This document shows positions 10,681 to 22,264 of a DNA stretch of 64,000 nt, piece after piece. The DNA is taken from the NCBI GenBank assembly GCA_947359465.1, contig OX375876.1, positions 62,006,998-62,070,997 on the forward strand. Reading direction: 5' to 3'. Source of the stretch: Metellina segmentata. Lineage: Eukaryota; Arthropoda; Arachnida; Araneae; Tetragnathidae. The first letter of the stretch is position 1, and every line of letters begins with the position of its first letter. The translations under genes and the position numbers were made by a program. The notes under the pieces are model-generated. The model was given only the letters and a program-made list of their open reading frames with translations. It was not told the DNA's origin and made no database searches.

Positions 10681-11150
10681 AGAAATATTCTATTGGGATT
10701 TCCTTAGAATAGAATCTTTCTTAGGAACGATTCTATTGGTTCTTTTCTTGTAAAATCATACTTTGGAGCAATTCTATTGGCTCATTCTATAGAGGAAGGT
10801 TGTTTAATTAACGTCGCACTAGGGTAACACTAAACGGGCTATTTGCAACGGTCCTGAAGGGAAGTCATTTTGTAGAATAGAATCCTTCGGAAATATTCTG
10901 TCGCTCCTTTTATTATAATAAAATAATTTGGAAAGATTACATTGCTCGTTTTCTTAGAATAGAATCCTTTGGAAATGTTCTATCGCTCTTTTCATAATAA
11001 TAAAATCATTTGGAATGATTCCATTGCTCGTTTTCTTAGATTAGAATCCTTTGGAAGTATTCTATCGCTCCTTTCATTATAATATAGTCATTCGGAAAGA
11101 TTCCAATGCTTCTTTTCTTAGAATATAATACTTTGGAAAGATTCCATTGG
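10681..11150. repeat. Tandem array, 41-bp subunit in 82-bp higher-order unit
   Basis: GAATCCTTTGGAA-type landmarks occur at 10,880, 10,962 and 11,044, exactly 82 apart. Within each 82-bp unit two similar halves alternate (ATTCTATCGCTCC...AAATCATTTGGAA and ATTCCATTGCTCG...GAATCCTTTGGAA), giving a 41-bp basic unit. The left part of the array (10,681-10,795) is more diverged. The array is interrupted at about 10,801-10,862 by a SINE fragment. Confidence 0.9.
10801..10862 (-). mobile_element. SINE 3'-end fragment inside the tandem array
   Basis: TTAATTAACGTCGCACTAGG, an AACGGGCTATT block and GCAACGGTCCTGAAGGG correspond to the 3' end of the SINE body read on the minus strand. Only about 60 bases remain. 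Confidence 0.75.
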
Positions 11151-11243
11151 TCTAGAAGGTCAAATTGGTTAGAAGTCACAGAGGGAAAACCTCTAGGTTT
11201 AAGAACGGATGTATACGTTTGAATCCCTCAGAGGATTTCTTCT

Positions 11244-11304
11244 GGTTTGATCCTGGACCCTCCAAAGCCCGCTGTTTCGCTCCAGTGAGACGTTAATAAA
11301 AATA
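11244..11304 (+). mobile_element. SINE 3'-end fragment
   Basis: GGTTTGATCCTGGACC, then a diverged GCCCGCTGTTTCGCTCCAG and GACGTTAATAAAA, is the 3' end of the SINE body on the plus strand. The preceding 11,148-11,240 segment resembles 38,390-38,475. Confidence 0.7.
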
Positions 11305-12004
11305 TATAAAATACATAATACCCTCAGAGGATTAAACCATATGTAAGAATTCAATAGCCTTAACAAAGATTTAAGTTTATTTTAATCCGGGAGATGCAGA
11401 TTCTTTCAGATATTAGCCTCCATCAGGACAGAATAGAAAATAAACTACACAATAATGAACTGATGTATACCCCTATATCAATAAACATCTGCAAGAAAAA
11501 GGAAATATGTGCCATCTAGTGAAACTAGAACGTCCATGTTCAGACTACATTATGTCTGATTAGGCCGGAAGGGAAATAAAATTAACTGTACTAACTAAAT
11601 TAACTATACGTCTGGACTATAAGACGCCTATACTCTTACCAATCAATACACATCTAATATTGCGACACATAACTACTCTCTTGAGCACTTGATCCTCAAT
11701 TGAGACAGTTTAATCTCGGTTTCATTACCATAGGATAACATTCAGAAAAGGTCAACTGATCATAAACTAGGCATGGCTAGTGATTGCTTCGTTTCATAGC
11801 GGGTGGGTAGGTTTTATTTTCCCATGTGCTGTCTTAATATCTTGGTTACAACTTGTGTTTGCAGAGTTTATAGCTCGATAGACAGAGCCAACACGATTGT
11901 CGTCTCGGAATATGTATTTCTTTATATCGCTCTATTTATATACAGTGAACGTTAAAATTATTTTTTACTCTCGTTCCTGAAATAATTTCTAATTTAATAT
12001 AATT
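11305..12004. other. Non-coding stretch, no gene seen
   Basis: Nothing recognisable besides generic AT-rich sequence. Confidence 0.4.
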
Positions 12005-12090
12005 CGGATCTTTCTCTTCGGGATGGATCCCGGACCGTTGTCAATAGCCCATTGTGTTGTTTCAGTGCGACGTTAATTCAACTACCTACT
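12005..12090 (+). mobile_element. SINE 3'-end fragment
   Basis: GGATGGATCCCGGACCGTTG, TCAATAGCCCATTGTGTTG and GTGCGACGTTAATTCAAC, followed by an ACTACCTACTTATC tail. Only the last ~85 bases of the SINE body are present. Confidence 0.8.
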
Positions 12091-14100
12091 TATCTCAGTC
12101 TTCATACCACTTTACAGGTCACCTAGTAACCGAGTGATTAGCACCCTGATACCTGGTTCAACAGACTCTTAGTAACAGTGAAAGTAAAGTAACATCAAAT
12201 AGGGACATCACAACTAATGAAGTTGCTGATTAATTAAATGTATTGACATAGACTGTCAAGACGTTTACTAAATCGATGGATTGGATTGGAGTTCGTTTTT
12301 AACAGAGCGACCAGACAAAACACAATTTATGCCTCCTTTCCGTAAGCCTTTCAAGTAAGAAATATACTTACAATTCCCCTACAACGATGAAACTTTTTGT
12401 AAAAAAATACACCATACAAACTAAACAGAATTATGAGAAAATGAAGCCTTTCTGATGCTACTGAAACGCAATATAATTTGAATTTTTTTATTTATCAAGC
12501 TATGCTTCTACACCACTTATTTATTTGAGTATCCAGGAATTCCTTGCAAAGCTTCTGCGATCAATGGTCATTTATCATTCAACAACTTCCAAAGCAAAAT
12601 GCAAGACGTAGTTTTCTGACTTTGAACTTATTTCCTCAAAGACCTTATTTCTTCAGCAAGAAAGAACAGAAGTTTTTTTTAAAAACATCCCAGTATAAAA
12701 CAAACCATTTTATAAAAAAAAGCATACGATACATTACATTAAAATCTAGACGCATCGCATTTTAACCATGACCGTATCTTCGGCAGGCAAACGTGAAAAG
12801 AAATATGATATGCGGTGCATCTGAAAGTCATATGAGACTTCTAGGCATTCAATTCAAAATGATTTATTCTCCTTAGTTGAACCACTTTCCATTATGACGT
12901 GCTTTTTTATTCGATCCCTTCCTTTCGGAGCATAACAGAAGGGAGATAGATTTGTCAATTTTATGATGGTGCAATAAGTGGTATAAAAAGAGAATTTTGC
13001 CGTGCAGTCATAACCGCCCGCAGTGGACCACTATTTCAGCTGAAGGGAATTTGTTTTGGGGGTTAAGGCGCTTTGAAATACCACGCCAGTTTTCCCTCTG
13101 TCATTCGTTTAGTAATTTTAACTGATGGATTGAAAAATATCAAAGATAAAAAGAAAACCTGCGTGTTTTAACTGATGATATGCTAAAAGTTTGCAGAATA
13201 CATTACAACGTTTCAATATATCTAGAAACCTTTTTTATTTCAAATGGCAAAGAAAGAGAGGCTCAACATTGTAAAGTACAATAAAAATACAAAGGGTGAA
13301 AAATTCAAAAAGATGGATTTGAATATCTCTCTGATTGGTGCAGGATCCTAGTTCCCTTCATTAATGACAGTTTCATTTGTGAATTCAAATATTCTTTCAT
13401 CACATTCTGTTTTTGATAAATGTTTAAATAATTACCAAAAGGGAAAGTTGCGAATAGTTTTCAAAATGCTCGTATGACAGTTTTATTCAGACGAATAAAG
13501 TATAGCATTTTTTGCGTTCCAGTCATTATTTTCTTTAAGAACACTGGGAACTATAGTCAGCCTTTCGAATAATCCTACAATGACACTTATTGAATTTATC
13601 CATATCCCCTTGGTATTTTAACGTTTAAAAGCTTCTTTAATTTAGAGGTGAAAGTCACAAACTGTTTTTTCGTATCTTTATAAATTATGCAATTTTAAAA
13701 CAAATTGGATTCGTTCAAACGGAAGTTTATAAAAAATCTTGAATTATATTTCTGATTACCTGAATAAAATTTTTTTTTATAACGTACTTCTTCGTTCAAA
13801 TAGTTTTTCAGATTATATCAACAGAGAGCAACAATCTTCCAAATAAAATATAAAAGAAGGTCTTGTTTGGAATATTTTCGAATATTTAAAAAGAAGCATT
13901 CACATGAAAGAATAAACTAAAATTAAAGAAACAGGTTCATTCATTAGTAAGATTTCATAATTCATAAATGGGTTTCATAAATTAATGTTATTCTTAAGTT
14001 CAGAAGACATTAAAAATTGCTATAAAGCATGTATGCTAAAAATATTTTAAAATATTTAGCTTTTAATCAGAAATGCAAATGGCGTTTCAATTACAATAAA
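12091..14100. other. Non-coding stretch; one weak TATA-box candidate
   Basis: No gene seen. A TATAAAAAG box near 12,982 is followed about 30 bases later by GCAGTCATAA, which could be a core promoter, but no open frame of note lies downstream. I would treat it as chance without transcript data. Confidence 0.35.
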
Positions 14101-14109
14101 ACAGCCTGA

Positions 14110-14245
14110 GATAGTTGTTATGGAAACCCTTAGTTCGGTTGTTATGGAAACCTAGTTTGGTTGTTATGGAAATGAGGCCTAGATACGACGCTATAGTAGT
14201 GTCACGTGACTCGCACCGAGGGCGCCAGCGTCTATGCGATTTCCC
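14110..14245. promoter_or_regulatory. Promoter-like patch: tandem RFX X-boxes and palindromic E-box
   Basis: GTTGTTATGGAAAC at 14,114-14,127 and again at 14,138-14,151 fits the RFX-factor X-box pattern (RYYNYY, two-base spacer, RRNRAC). A third copy at 14,160-14,173 differs only at its last base. Spacing is 24 then 22 bases, about two helical turns. GTCACGTGAC at 14,201-14,210 is a perfect palindromic E-box of the USF/Myc type, followed by a GC-rich CGAGGGCGCCAGCG. This local GC-rich cluster stands out from AT-rich surroundings. RFX sites typically control ciliary genes in animals, but no neighbouring gene was identified. The alternative is a decayed 24-bp minisatellite that matches X-boxes by chance. 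Confidence 0.4.
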
Positions 14246-16050
14246 AAGTTATTTAGAAGTCCATTGCTTCCTATGGCAGTAAACCCTCTGTCTTTTACTC
14301 ATCCGTGTTACAAACAATTCATAAGCAAATAAAAACAAAATGTAGAATTTTATTTAATGAGGTAGGTGTTTTTAATTATTCTTTCACAGAATTTGGAACA
14401 CAAAAATTTAATTTTCAATCTTGTATCTATTTTTTATCTGAAAAGTTCAGGTACCAAAGATGTTAAAATTTCAAAGCAGAAATTTTGCACAAAACTTAAA
14501 ATGAGATTCACAAAACCAAAAACTGTCGGAGGTTAGAATTCTTCCAATTTAAAAATCTGGTTAAATTGTTCTTTTATTTAGGGGTACTTAACATTTTATT
14601 GGTGGACCATTAGTGTTATCACATACCAAAGATTTGAAATGCTGGCTTATAATTCACCCGTCTACGTATAAACACCAAATTACACACGCAAGGAAACGTA
14701 TCCATTACCTTTTACAAAGTTTTCAGACAGCACAGTTTTCGACGCAAAGTGTAATGTTTGGGTTTATTTAAGCTGCAAACATTTGCACTCTTATTGAGAT
14801 TAAGCAAACAGACAAGCTGAGATCCTCATTTACATTTGTATAATGACTTTTCCTTCTCTAATCCACAAATGGCCGGGCAATGAAAACCTTGAACTCCAAC
14901 GGAGGTTCAGTGAGCTAGTAGCTACATCAATAATGCGAAACTTTTCATTGTGGTCTGTCTTTCGGAAACGGGTGTCTATCACGGAAAGACGCAATTAACA
15001 ACGGAAAAAGGTGTGAATAATTAAACCATCGAAGGCTTTCGCGGAGGATTTAGATTTTCAGCCACTAACGAGCCTAGCTTCTTGCTACAAGATGGACCTC
15101 GTTTCAGGAAACGACGCTTTCCGTTTGGAACTGCACGAGAGGTTCTTAAAAATGCTACAAAATTACCTCGCGTGTCCTTTATTTACCGTTGGAATGAATG
15201 TGTAGTGTCTCGTAAAGAAAATTGCTTTCGTAGCGAAGGAGATTATTAAAAGTATCCAGTTGTAAATTAACTTTTTTTTCTCTGTTCTGTGTGGAAAGAA
15301 GGGAGTGTACTTGAAGAGAAAAAAAAGTTTCAGAAGGTTGGATGGTGGAAGTTAATTATTTCTGTTTTCCTCTTATGTATCAGATACTTCACTGATTACT
15401 ATTGGCGTTTTAGGATTTTAATGAGCGTTTTTTTTCGATCTGTTTACCTTACTTTGCTTCAAAGAAAATTAGGTGGAATAGATTTGAGTTTACTTGTTTT
15501 TTCTAGCTTCCTAAAAATAGATCAGTGATTGAGTTTTAATTTTTGTTTCATCTAGTGGTTTTAAGTATTCATTGTTTGAAGTCATGGTGTTGATTCACAA
15601 CACTAGGCAACAAAAAAAAGTGCTCCCCGTCTACCAGATCAGAAACATTTTCTGGTTTGGCAGTTAGGAGAAAGCAACTTCTGACTAAATAGCTAGCTAA
15701 GTCTCACCTCTATTTGGAACCTTCTTTTGGTTGGGTATACAAATTCTACACAGTTCATTTGCTAGAAAGAAGACGAACACTCGTTACAGAAAAATTCAGA
15801 CATTTATTAATATACAAAGACATAAAACATGTAGCAATTCCTACTTAATGCACACGATCTACGATCCATTTTGATGGTTAAAGTTTTGCATGTGCACAGC
15901 TAAAAATATATGAACTAATATCGCAGTTCGAGTGTTCATAAACCAAAAAGCAAAGTACTCATAAGGTATATAAAGAACACTTTTTTGGGACTAGTGTAAT
16001 GCAACACATGGTTCTGTATTTTAATACAGAGATAAAAGTATATTTTAAAT
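14246..16050. other. Non-coding stretch with a higher-GC patch at about 14,940-15,240
   Basis: The patch includes a 37-codon frame starting at about 15,093 (MDLVSGNDAFRLELHERF start). This is unrecognised and too short to call. Nothing else supportable is present. Confidence 0.3.
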
Positions 16051-16057
16051 CATTAAT

Positions 16058-16107
16058 GCTCTGATAATCGTACTTAATTCTCTGATAATTACTATTATTA
16101 TCAGAGT
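16058..16107. promoter_or_regulatory. GATA-motif hairpin
   Basis: CTCTGATAAT at 16,080-16,089 and its exact inverse ATTATCAGAG at 16,097-16,106 form a 10-bp stem with a 7-base loop. A further CTCTGATAAT lies at about 16,059-16,068. Each copy contains a GATA-factor core. No gene is adjacent, so function is speculative. Confidence 0.3.
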
Positions 16108-16428
16108 ATGAATAAATACTTTTATTTTTGTTTCTTATACTCTTGGTCTAGACAAGCTAGAGCAAGTCCGTGTGAATTCATGCATCTTCAAAAGTCCAAG
16201 ACCCTCAAAAGGATTGAAATATAGATCCAACCTCAATAGCCCCAGACAACAAGCAAGGAGGTGACTAGGAGAGGTCAACTTCATGTTGCATTTCCGACAG
16301 GCCGAGAGAGCCTTTAAACTATGATAAAATGAAATTGATCTTCAATGTCTACTGGCCAGTCTAGAGATAGCAAATCTGCTGACCTCTATCAGCCTCAAAT
16401 TCGATTGCCTCTCCGGGATGCTTTCGAG

Positions 16429-16708
16429 GCCGCGGTAGCCCAGTTGGAAGATTAACGTACTATAGCAACCAGAGTGTTGCGAGTTCAAATCCAACAAAAA
16501 CCGTCATGTACAAAGGGGTCTGAGGCACGTTAATGGCCGTGGCCTCAAATGTCCGGTTGATGTGGTGTGGAAGCGTGGAGTGGTAGCTCTGGAGTCACCT
16601 CGTCATCTGACCGTGGTTCAAAATTACGTGGTTGTCCTCGGGTTTGATAATGGACCGTCGCCAATAGGCTGTTGTGTTGCTCCAGTGTGACGTTTATAAA
16701 AACCTCAT
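16429..16708 (+). mobile_element. tRNA-derived SINE, head type A (full length)
   Basis: Near-complete plus-strand copy. The tRNA-like head runs from CCGCGGTAGCCCAGTTGG (A-box region) to the B-box-like GCGAGTTCAAATCC. The central domain is GAGGCACGTTAATGGCCGTG with GCCTCAAATGTCC. The body is GGTGTGGAAGCGTGGAG, TCGTCATCTGACCGTGGTTC, GACCGTCGCCAATAGG and a 3' end TGTTGCTCCAGTGTGACG. It is the clearest reference copy of head type A in the window. Pol III transcription would start at the head; there is no protein product. Confidence 0.9.
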
Positions 16709-18219
16709 GTTTTCTCTGGTACCAGTTATGGGTGAGAGGAATTTCCAAAGAAATATTGTTATGAAATTCCTGGTTCGCAAAAATTTCGAAATAAGTAAGA
16801 GAAACATTTGATTACAACGACTCTGGGATACCCTATTTGCCAAGCTATCAAGCTATCTGCCATCACATTTTCACTGATGTCCGCATGAGAAGGGTACCAT
16901 CATAAAAGTATCTATTTGAGCTTTGATAGTTGCCTAACATTATCTAGAGCAGTAATCCCGTGTTTCAATTTTTATTTTCGTGATGCTACTCTAACGTTTG
17001 ATAATAATTAGTACCATCATAAAGATAAGAAATAAATATGTGATTCAATACTAAAATACAGGGAAATGGATATAAAATGTAAAACTATTTTTATAAATTA
17101 GAACATAATAAATTATTTTTCTCACATAAACACTGTTGGTATATCAATAGCTCCTTTTATTACCTAATTTAGAAGATGTCTCAATATATTTACTTATTCT
17201 AAATCATAATTACAATACAAAGGAGAATTCCCCCCCCCCTTCTAAATGGGGCACTTTGTCTTTCATTATCGGTTTGTTAGCAGTTCGTGATGTGTGACTT
17301 TGGAACTAAAACATTTCGCGTGAACTCTACTTTTCCTAATCCATGAATAATGTTTTTCAACTTCAGCATAATTAATCAGAGAAGCTATTAGCTGTGGGAA
17401 AAAAAAAATGTTGTCTTAAAAGAAAAAAGTTTCAGACAATCAATCTTCCTATCAGTTTGCATTTAAAAAAAAATTCCAATCGGTTGCTATGTATAGTCGC
17501 TTGGTATTTTGCAACTTCATTGCGTTTTTGCAGCATTTTATACATGTTTCTACAAAGTGTTTTTCCAGAGTTAAATACAGTTATATAATGCATAAGAATA
17601 CTACTCGTAGTATCGATGCCAAACCACTGGAAATTTAAATATATAATTTAAGTTACACAGGTATTTTGCAGGAAAGACATAAAATCTGTGAAGGTTAGTG
17701 AACATTCTTTAGGCACTGATAGTTAAAGTAATCGTGTAACCGCAAACAATGGGAATTTTCAAGTTACTTCACTTTTGAGATTCCTTTCTTTAAAATAGTT
17801 TTTCTTTTGTTATAATAAAAATTGCTTTTTTCACTTTCTTATGATTTGCTGATTACAGAAGCTAGGTTATTGGTTCCCACGATTATTATACTCCTAAAAC
17901 CATCCATTTCTCCTTCGTTTCGGCTCAGTTTAGAGAAATTGAAATGAAAACCTTATGTAATCTTTTGTGTTGAAAATACATATTACTCGGCTTAGAGTTC
18001 CAATCCATGGAATGAAGATCGAGTTTAGTTAATATTTGAAAGCAAGCACGAATCAAATAAGTTGAAGAATATCAATTTCATTCCCATCATGCTTTTGAGG
18101 ATCTTTGCAAGCAGAAAGATGCACCCTACGAAATTGTAATCTTGAAAGTTCTTGTTCCTCTTTTAGTAATCTTTGCTTATCTATTTAGTTTAGAGGAATA
18201 ATATACAATACAATATTCA
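16709..18219. other. Non-coding stretch, no gene seen
   Basis: AT-rich with a short poly-C run near 17,231. No recognisable element. Confidence 0.45.
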
Positions 18220-18620
18220 TTCAACTTCTTTGATGAATATAGAGAACTAACCACCAAACAGCTTTACTTGAAAGGGTATTTTATTTATTTATTTCTGCTG
18301 AAAATACTTTTAAAGGAGCTTCTGAGGACAATGGTTTTTATCCTATGCCAGAAGACAGAAGATTATCCATATATCTTCTTGCTATCTAATAGAGGTCCGA
18401 ATTTGCAACCCTTTGATAGGAAAGGTGGTTACGGCAATAACAGATAACTTTTTGTCTTTTAAATGGTAGGCCTTCATAATTGTATTGGAGTCGCACAGCG
18501 GGCTTGAGTGTCTTTTATTCCGATTTTATGGAGCAAATAGTCGTGAGCTGTCATCAATCTAAAATTTGCTGCTAAGTCTCTTCTTGGGATCTTGGTTGGA
18601 ATTTTACTGATCAGCAGTTG
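18220..18620 (-). pseudogene. Non-LTR retrotransposon C-terminal relic, copy 1
   Basis: The minus strand reads IPRRDLAANFRLMTAHDYLL, then HKIGIKDTQ and, after frame changes, an LCDSN-like Cys-rich stretch and a K-A-Y-H-L segment. This is the pattern after the RNase H domain in many arthropod LINE polyproteins (A-x-F-R-x-x-T-G-H-D-x-L, then C-x-L-C...H-L). Stops and frameshifts are frequent. A second, diverged copy follows at 18,670-19,045 in the same orientation. Confidence 0.65.
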
Positions 18621-18669
18621 GTTTTATGAATATCTAAAATATAACTAGGAAAGGATTATACGATACTTT

Positions 18670-19045
18670 CTCAGCTTCTTTGAGAGATAATACAGAAACA
18701 GACACGTACCAGCTTTACTTTAAATGGTATTTCATTTATTTACGAATGAAATATGCTGAAAATACTTTAAAGAAACTTTTGAGGAACAGTTATTTTTTTA
18801 AACTATGCCAGAGGACAAATTTTTACGAATAGCTTCTTGCCATTCAGAAGAGACACGAGTTTATATCACATTTGGGTAGGAAAGGTGGCTCAAAAATAGC
18901 ATAATTGCATCGGAATCGCAGAGAGAACACGTTGCATTATCATTTTCCAGTATTATTAAGCAGCCTGTAAATAGTCCTGATCTCTCATCAATCCAAAATT
19001 TGCAGTAAAGTCTTTTCATGGGATCCCAGTTGGAACTTGATAAAA
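18670..19045 (-). pseudogene. Non-LTR retrotransposon C-terminal relic, copy 2
   Basis: Repeats copy 1 with numerous differences. The minus strand keeps DFTANFGLM-RDQDYL and CSLCDSDAIM followed by LSHL. Shared DNA blocks with copy 1 include CAGCTTTACTT, GCTGAAAATACTTT, ACTATGCCAGA-GACA and TAGGAAAGGTGG. Both copies are dead. The arrangement looks like a local tandem duplication of one truncated insertion or two insertions of the same family. Confidence 0.65.
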
Positions 19046-19882
19046 TAAAGCAAAATAATGGAATTAATTAAAGCAATTAATTTAGTTCCTTAGTTCATTA
19101 TTTTTGGTTTAGTTTATTTTTTTAGAAGTAGACATATGTGTTCGTAGAAAAATGTTTTATCAAGTAAATATATTATTATGGCAATGTGTTATGAAAAACA
19201 GAATATTCTACTATTTTTAGGAGGCCTTGTAAAAGAAAACTAGGATATATTTTCTTCCCTTCCCTTAAAATTTCTTGTAACTATTCGGAGAGAAAAAGTA
19301 ATTGTAAGTGACTTGATTTACCACAAGACTCGAAAACTGACATCATGAACTTGACAGCGTCGCTCTTTTGATTAATGGTTTGCTATCATTTTTATACCCT
19401 GACAGAAGCAATGCCTCGAAGTAAACAGATTACATGACAAATATGTGAAAATATTACATAATATCAAAAGATAAGTTTGATTTCTGACAACTCTCTTGTA
19501 TTTATTTATAAGGAATAGCCGGATACTCCTATTTCAAAGTATAATAACAAACAATTCTAAGTTTATATACGTGTATCGGATAATTTCTTCATGCACTACG
19601 AAACTTATAAACAAAATTTGTTTTTGGTAGGTCTTCACGGCAAGCACAAGATTAAACCTAATTTGAATGATAGTGCCTTGATGTGTATTTACGTGAAAAC
19701 TTTTAAAATATTTAAAAACACTCAAAATACGTGCGTGAAGAAATATAGGAGTCTTTGAGATTCACATTCTAATAACAAATTTTTGGCACAGGTGAATAAG
19801 AATTTAGAATAAATTTGAATAAATTATAGAATTTTATCTATCATTATTATCTATTAAAGAAATAAAGTGCTTCAACGAATCT
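19046..19882. other. Non-coding stretch, no gene seen
   Basis: AT-rich, nothing recognisable. Confidence 0.45.
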
Positions 19883-19980
19883 CTTTCTCTCTCTCTCTCT
19901 CTCTCACACACTCACACACACACTCTCTCACACACACACTCACACACACACACTCACACAAATTCACACACACATTATTA
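19883..19980. repeat. Compound (CT)n/(CA)n microsatellite
   Basis: A run of TC repeats passes into CACACA and CTCACACA repeats, about 98 bases in total. Confidence 0.95.
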
Positions 19981-20247
19981 CACTCAAGGTATTATCTTTT
20001 TGAACCTTTATCTAACCATATTCCTTCGTTTAGTTAATTGTTCTCAAGACACTTTCTTCTATTTCGTGAGTAGATACAATTTGTAAAGCAGTGCGCTGGA
20101 ACTTTGCGATTTTCATTTTGTCTATTTTCTAAGTACCTTGTTGTATGAGAGGGATTTTCAGTGCAAATATATTAACAAACCACACAGAAAATGAGAAATT
20201 TACTTCCTGTTACACAAATGCTTTCGCATAAGCATATCTGGGCTACC

Positions 20248-20450
20248 TAAAAATGTAGTTTATTGTTTTGGCAACATTTGGCGTTTGAACGAACTGATGT
20301 TGACCAATTAATTATCATATATAAATTCAGAATATATTCCCACGAATTTCTATTGACGACGTGCTCAAATCGCATACGAAAAACCAACCGTGTTGTTGTA
20401 ATCCGTTCAGGAAGCACATTACACCACAAAATACTGCACCTTTTTACGAT
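20248..20450. repeat. Unclassified dispersed repeat, copy 2
   Basis: Same-strand relative of 7720-7930 (AAAATGTAGTTTATTG, ATTTGGCGTTTGAACGAA, CGCATACGAAAAACCAA). Slightly better conserved than copy 1 in the first 60 bases. Confidence 0.6.
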
Positions 20451-22020
20451 ATGTATCATGCTAGCATGGTTGCAGGTTCTTTGTAATTTTTGGGAGGTCC
20501 TATGCATGACAATACTTCTATGTCGAGTGAATTTGTTCGAACCACCATCAACTGGGCTCGGAAAGAAATACATTCTGGTCTACACTCACGTGAATTCTAT
20601 TTGCTAATTTGATAATTACATTAGTGCTACCATTCCATGATTGGATCAAGCTCAGTTGAAGTTTTCGCCCAAATTACCCAGTTTAGTAACTTTCAAGTAC
20701 TTTGAAGTTGACTACCGCAAACATTATGGAAGATTTATGCGCTCATCGCCCATTTCTTGGCTGGCAATGTCCTTTACATATGATAATGTACTACTTCCAA
20801 GCTCGTTCAATACATTAATCAAGTTCTACTTATTTTTGAAGAATCACGTTGACTTAAAATTAAATACTTTTAAGACAATAGCGGATTGCTCAGAATACGT
20901 TTCTTTTTCAAAGTTTGAGGTCCCTACATTTCAGCACGTTATCGACCCGTGGCTGTTTTATTTCTGGGGTGAAGTTTATCTTCAGTCCGGGTAATCAAAC
21001 CCTCTCGTTGTTATCCCGAGCTATTTGTCTTCTTAACTCCCGGCAACGAAATAAAATCAAGCGATTGCTTACAACAAACAGAAGCAAGAGGAGAAGTAAT
21101 CCAAAGAGTTCTCGAGAATGCAAGCACGCCGCGGACTTACCAGGAGGAATCTGAAATGAGCTCCGTGTGCTTGATTCGTATTCAAATCAAGTTTCACTCA
21201 GTCTGCGAGTGGGTTTAAGGATATGTAATTTGTATTCAAATGAAGGGGTCCTATACATTGGAAATTGTTGGAAGCCAGCCTCGGAAAGAGATTTTGGATT
21301 TAATGCTGGGACTAGGAAACGATAGCGAGTTCAATTATATTTTATTGAGAAAATGCCATTTTGCCGTAATATTTCGTGGCAAAAACTTATAAACGTTGTA
21401 AATCACATGCAGAAAAATGTAGTGCGGCTCAAAAGTTAGGGTATGCAAGATATGCCATGAATGGAGAAATTATTGAAGAGTGTCGAGCAAACCTCCATTT
21501 GCTTCGTACGTGAGAATCGTATCCGACACAATGTCTGGGTGGTGGCAATCGTTATAGGAACAACGTGCGTTCATTTTCGGAAGGGAGGAATTGAGTGGAT
21601 GCTTTCTGTGTTTATTATATTTTTGACGAAATTGGCAGAAGAAAGATGTTTTTTACCAGCATAAATAACCTCGATAACAAGTAAAAATCACTATAAATAT
21701 ATTTCGAATTTGTTATTAAATGCGCAAATGTAACAACCTTGCATAAATTTCTTCTATGGTAAAAGGAGTTAAATCCATTTCTATGTCAACTGACTGGCGC
21801 AGACATTGTAGCGGCAGCCGTTCTGTGGTACACAGGCACATGTTTGTTTATTCAGAACAATTTGGACGCGCATCACAATATTTACAATAGGAAAGGCGAC
21901 TAGAAATCCGAGCTCCCAGGTTTTGCCACCCTAACTCCTCCTATAAAGACTTAGTGATATAATCAGTTGGGTAGCATTCCTTTCACATTATCATTATCTG
22001 CATATTCCAGTAATATTTGC
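20451..22020. other. Stretch without a recognised gene; one splice-donor-like site
   Basis: Holds a 117-codon plus frame at 20,641-20,994 and a 108-codon minus frame at 20,247-20,573, both unrecognised. On the minus strand, TTTCAG, then ATTCCTCCTG, then GTAAGT near 21,138-21,160 has the look of splice signals, but no coding exon can be built around it. Confidence 0.3.
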
Positions 22021-22158
22021 AATATGTATATTTGTAATATCAGTATATTTGTAATATTAGTATATTTGTAATATCAGTATATTTGTAACATCAGTATATT
22101 TTTAATATCAGTATATTTGTAACATCAGTATATTTGTAATATCAGTATATTTGTAACC
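22021..22158. repeat. 17-bp minisatellite, about 8 copies
   Basis: Unit CAGTATATTTGTAATAT repeats with single-base variants (CAG/TAG at 22,041 and 22,058, exactly 17 apart). It ends at the TTTGTAACC near 22,158. Confidence 0.95.
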
Positions 22159-22264
22159 TAAATTTTGGGTGGTGCCAATCAGAAAAATTCAGGGCATATG
22201 TTGTTAGGGGGCACTTTAAGTTGGGACCCTAACTCATCAGCTTTATAATAAATAGATATAGCGT

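Noticed and set aside
10681..11150. CRISPR-like array
   Set aside because: Units are contiguous and both halves are variants of one sequence; no unique spacers.
12975..13070. Core promoter (TATAAAAAG plus initiator-like site)
   Set aside because: In AT-rich DNA such a match is expected by chance, and no coding region follows.
16429..16500. Possible tRNA gene (A and B box present)
   Set aside because: The box spacing is tRNA-like, but the stems do not pair as a cloverleaf, and the unit continues into a body repeated many times in the window. It is a SINE head.
22021..22158. CRISPR-like regular repeat
   Set aside because: The 17-bp units are contiguous, without unique spacers, and the genome is eukaryotic.
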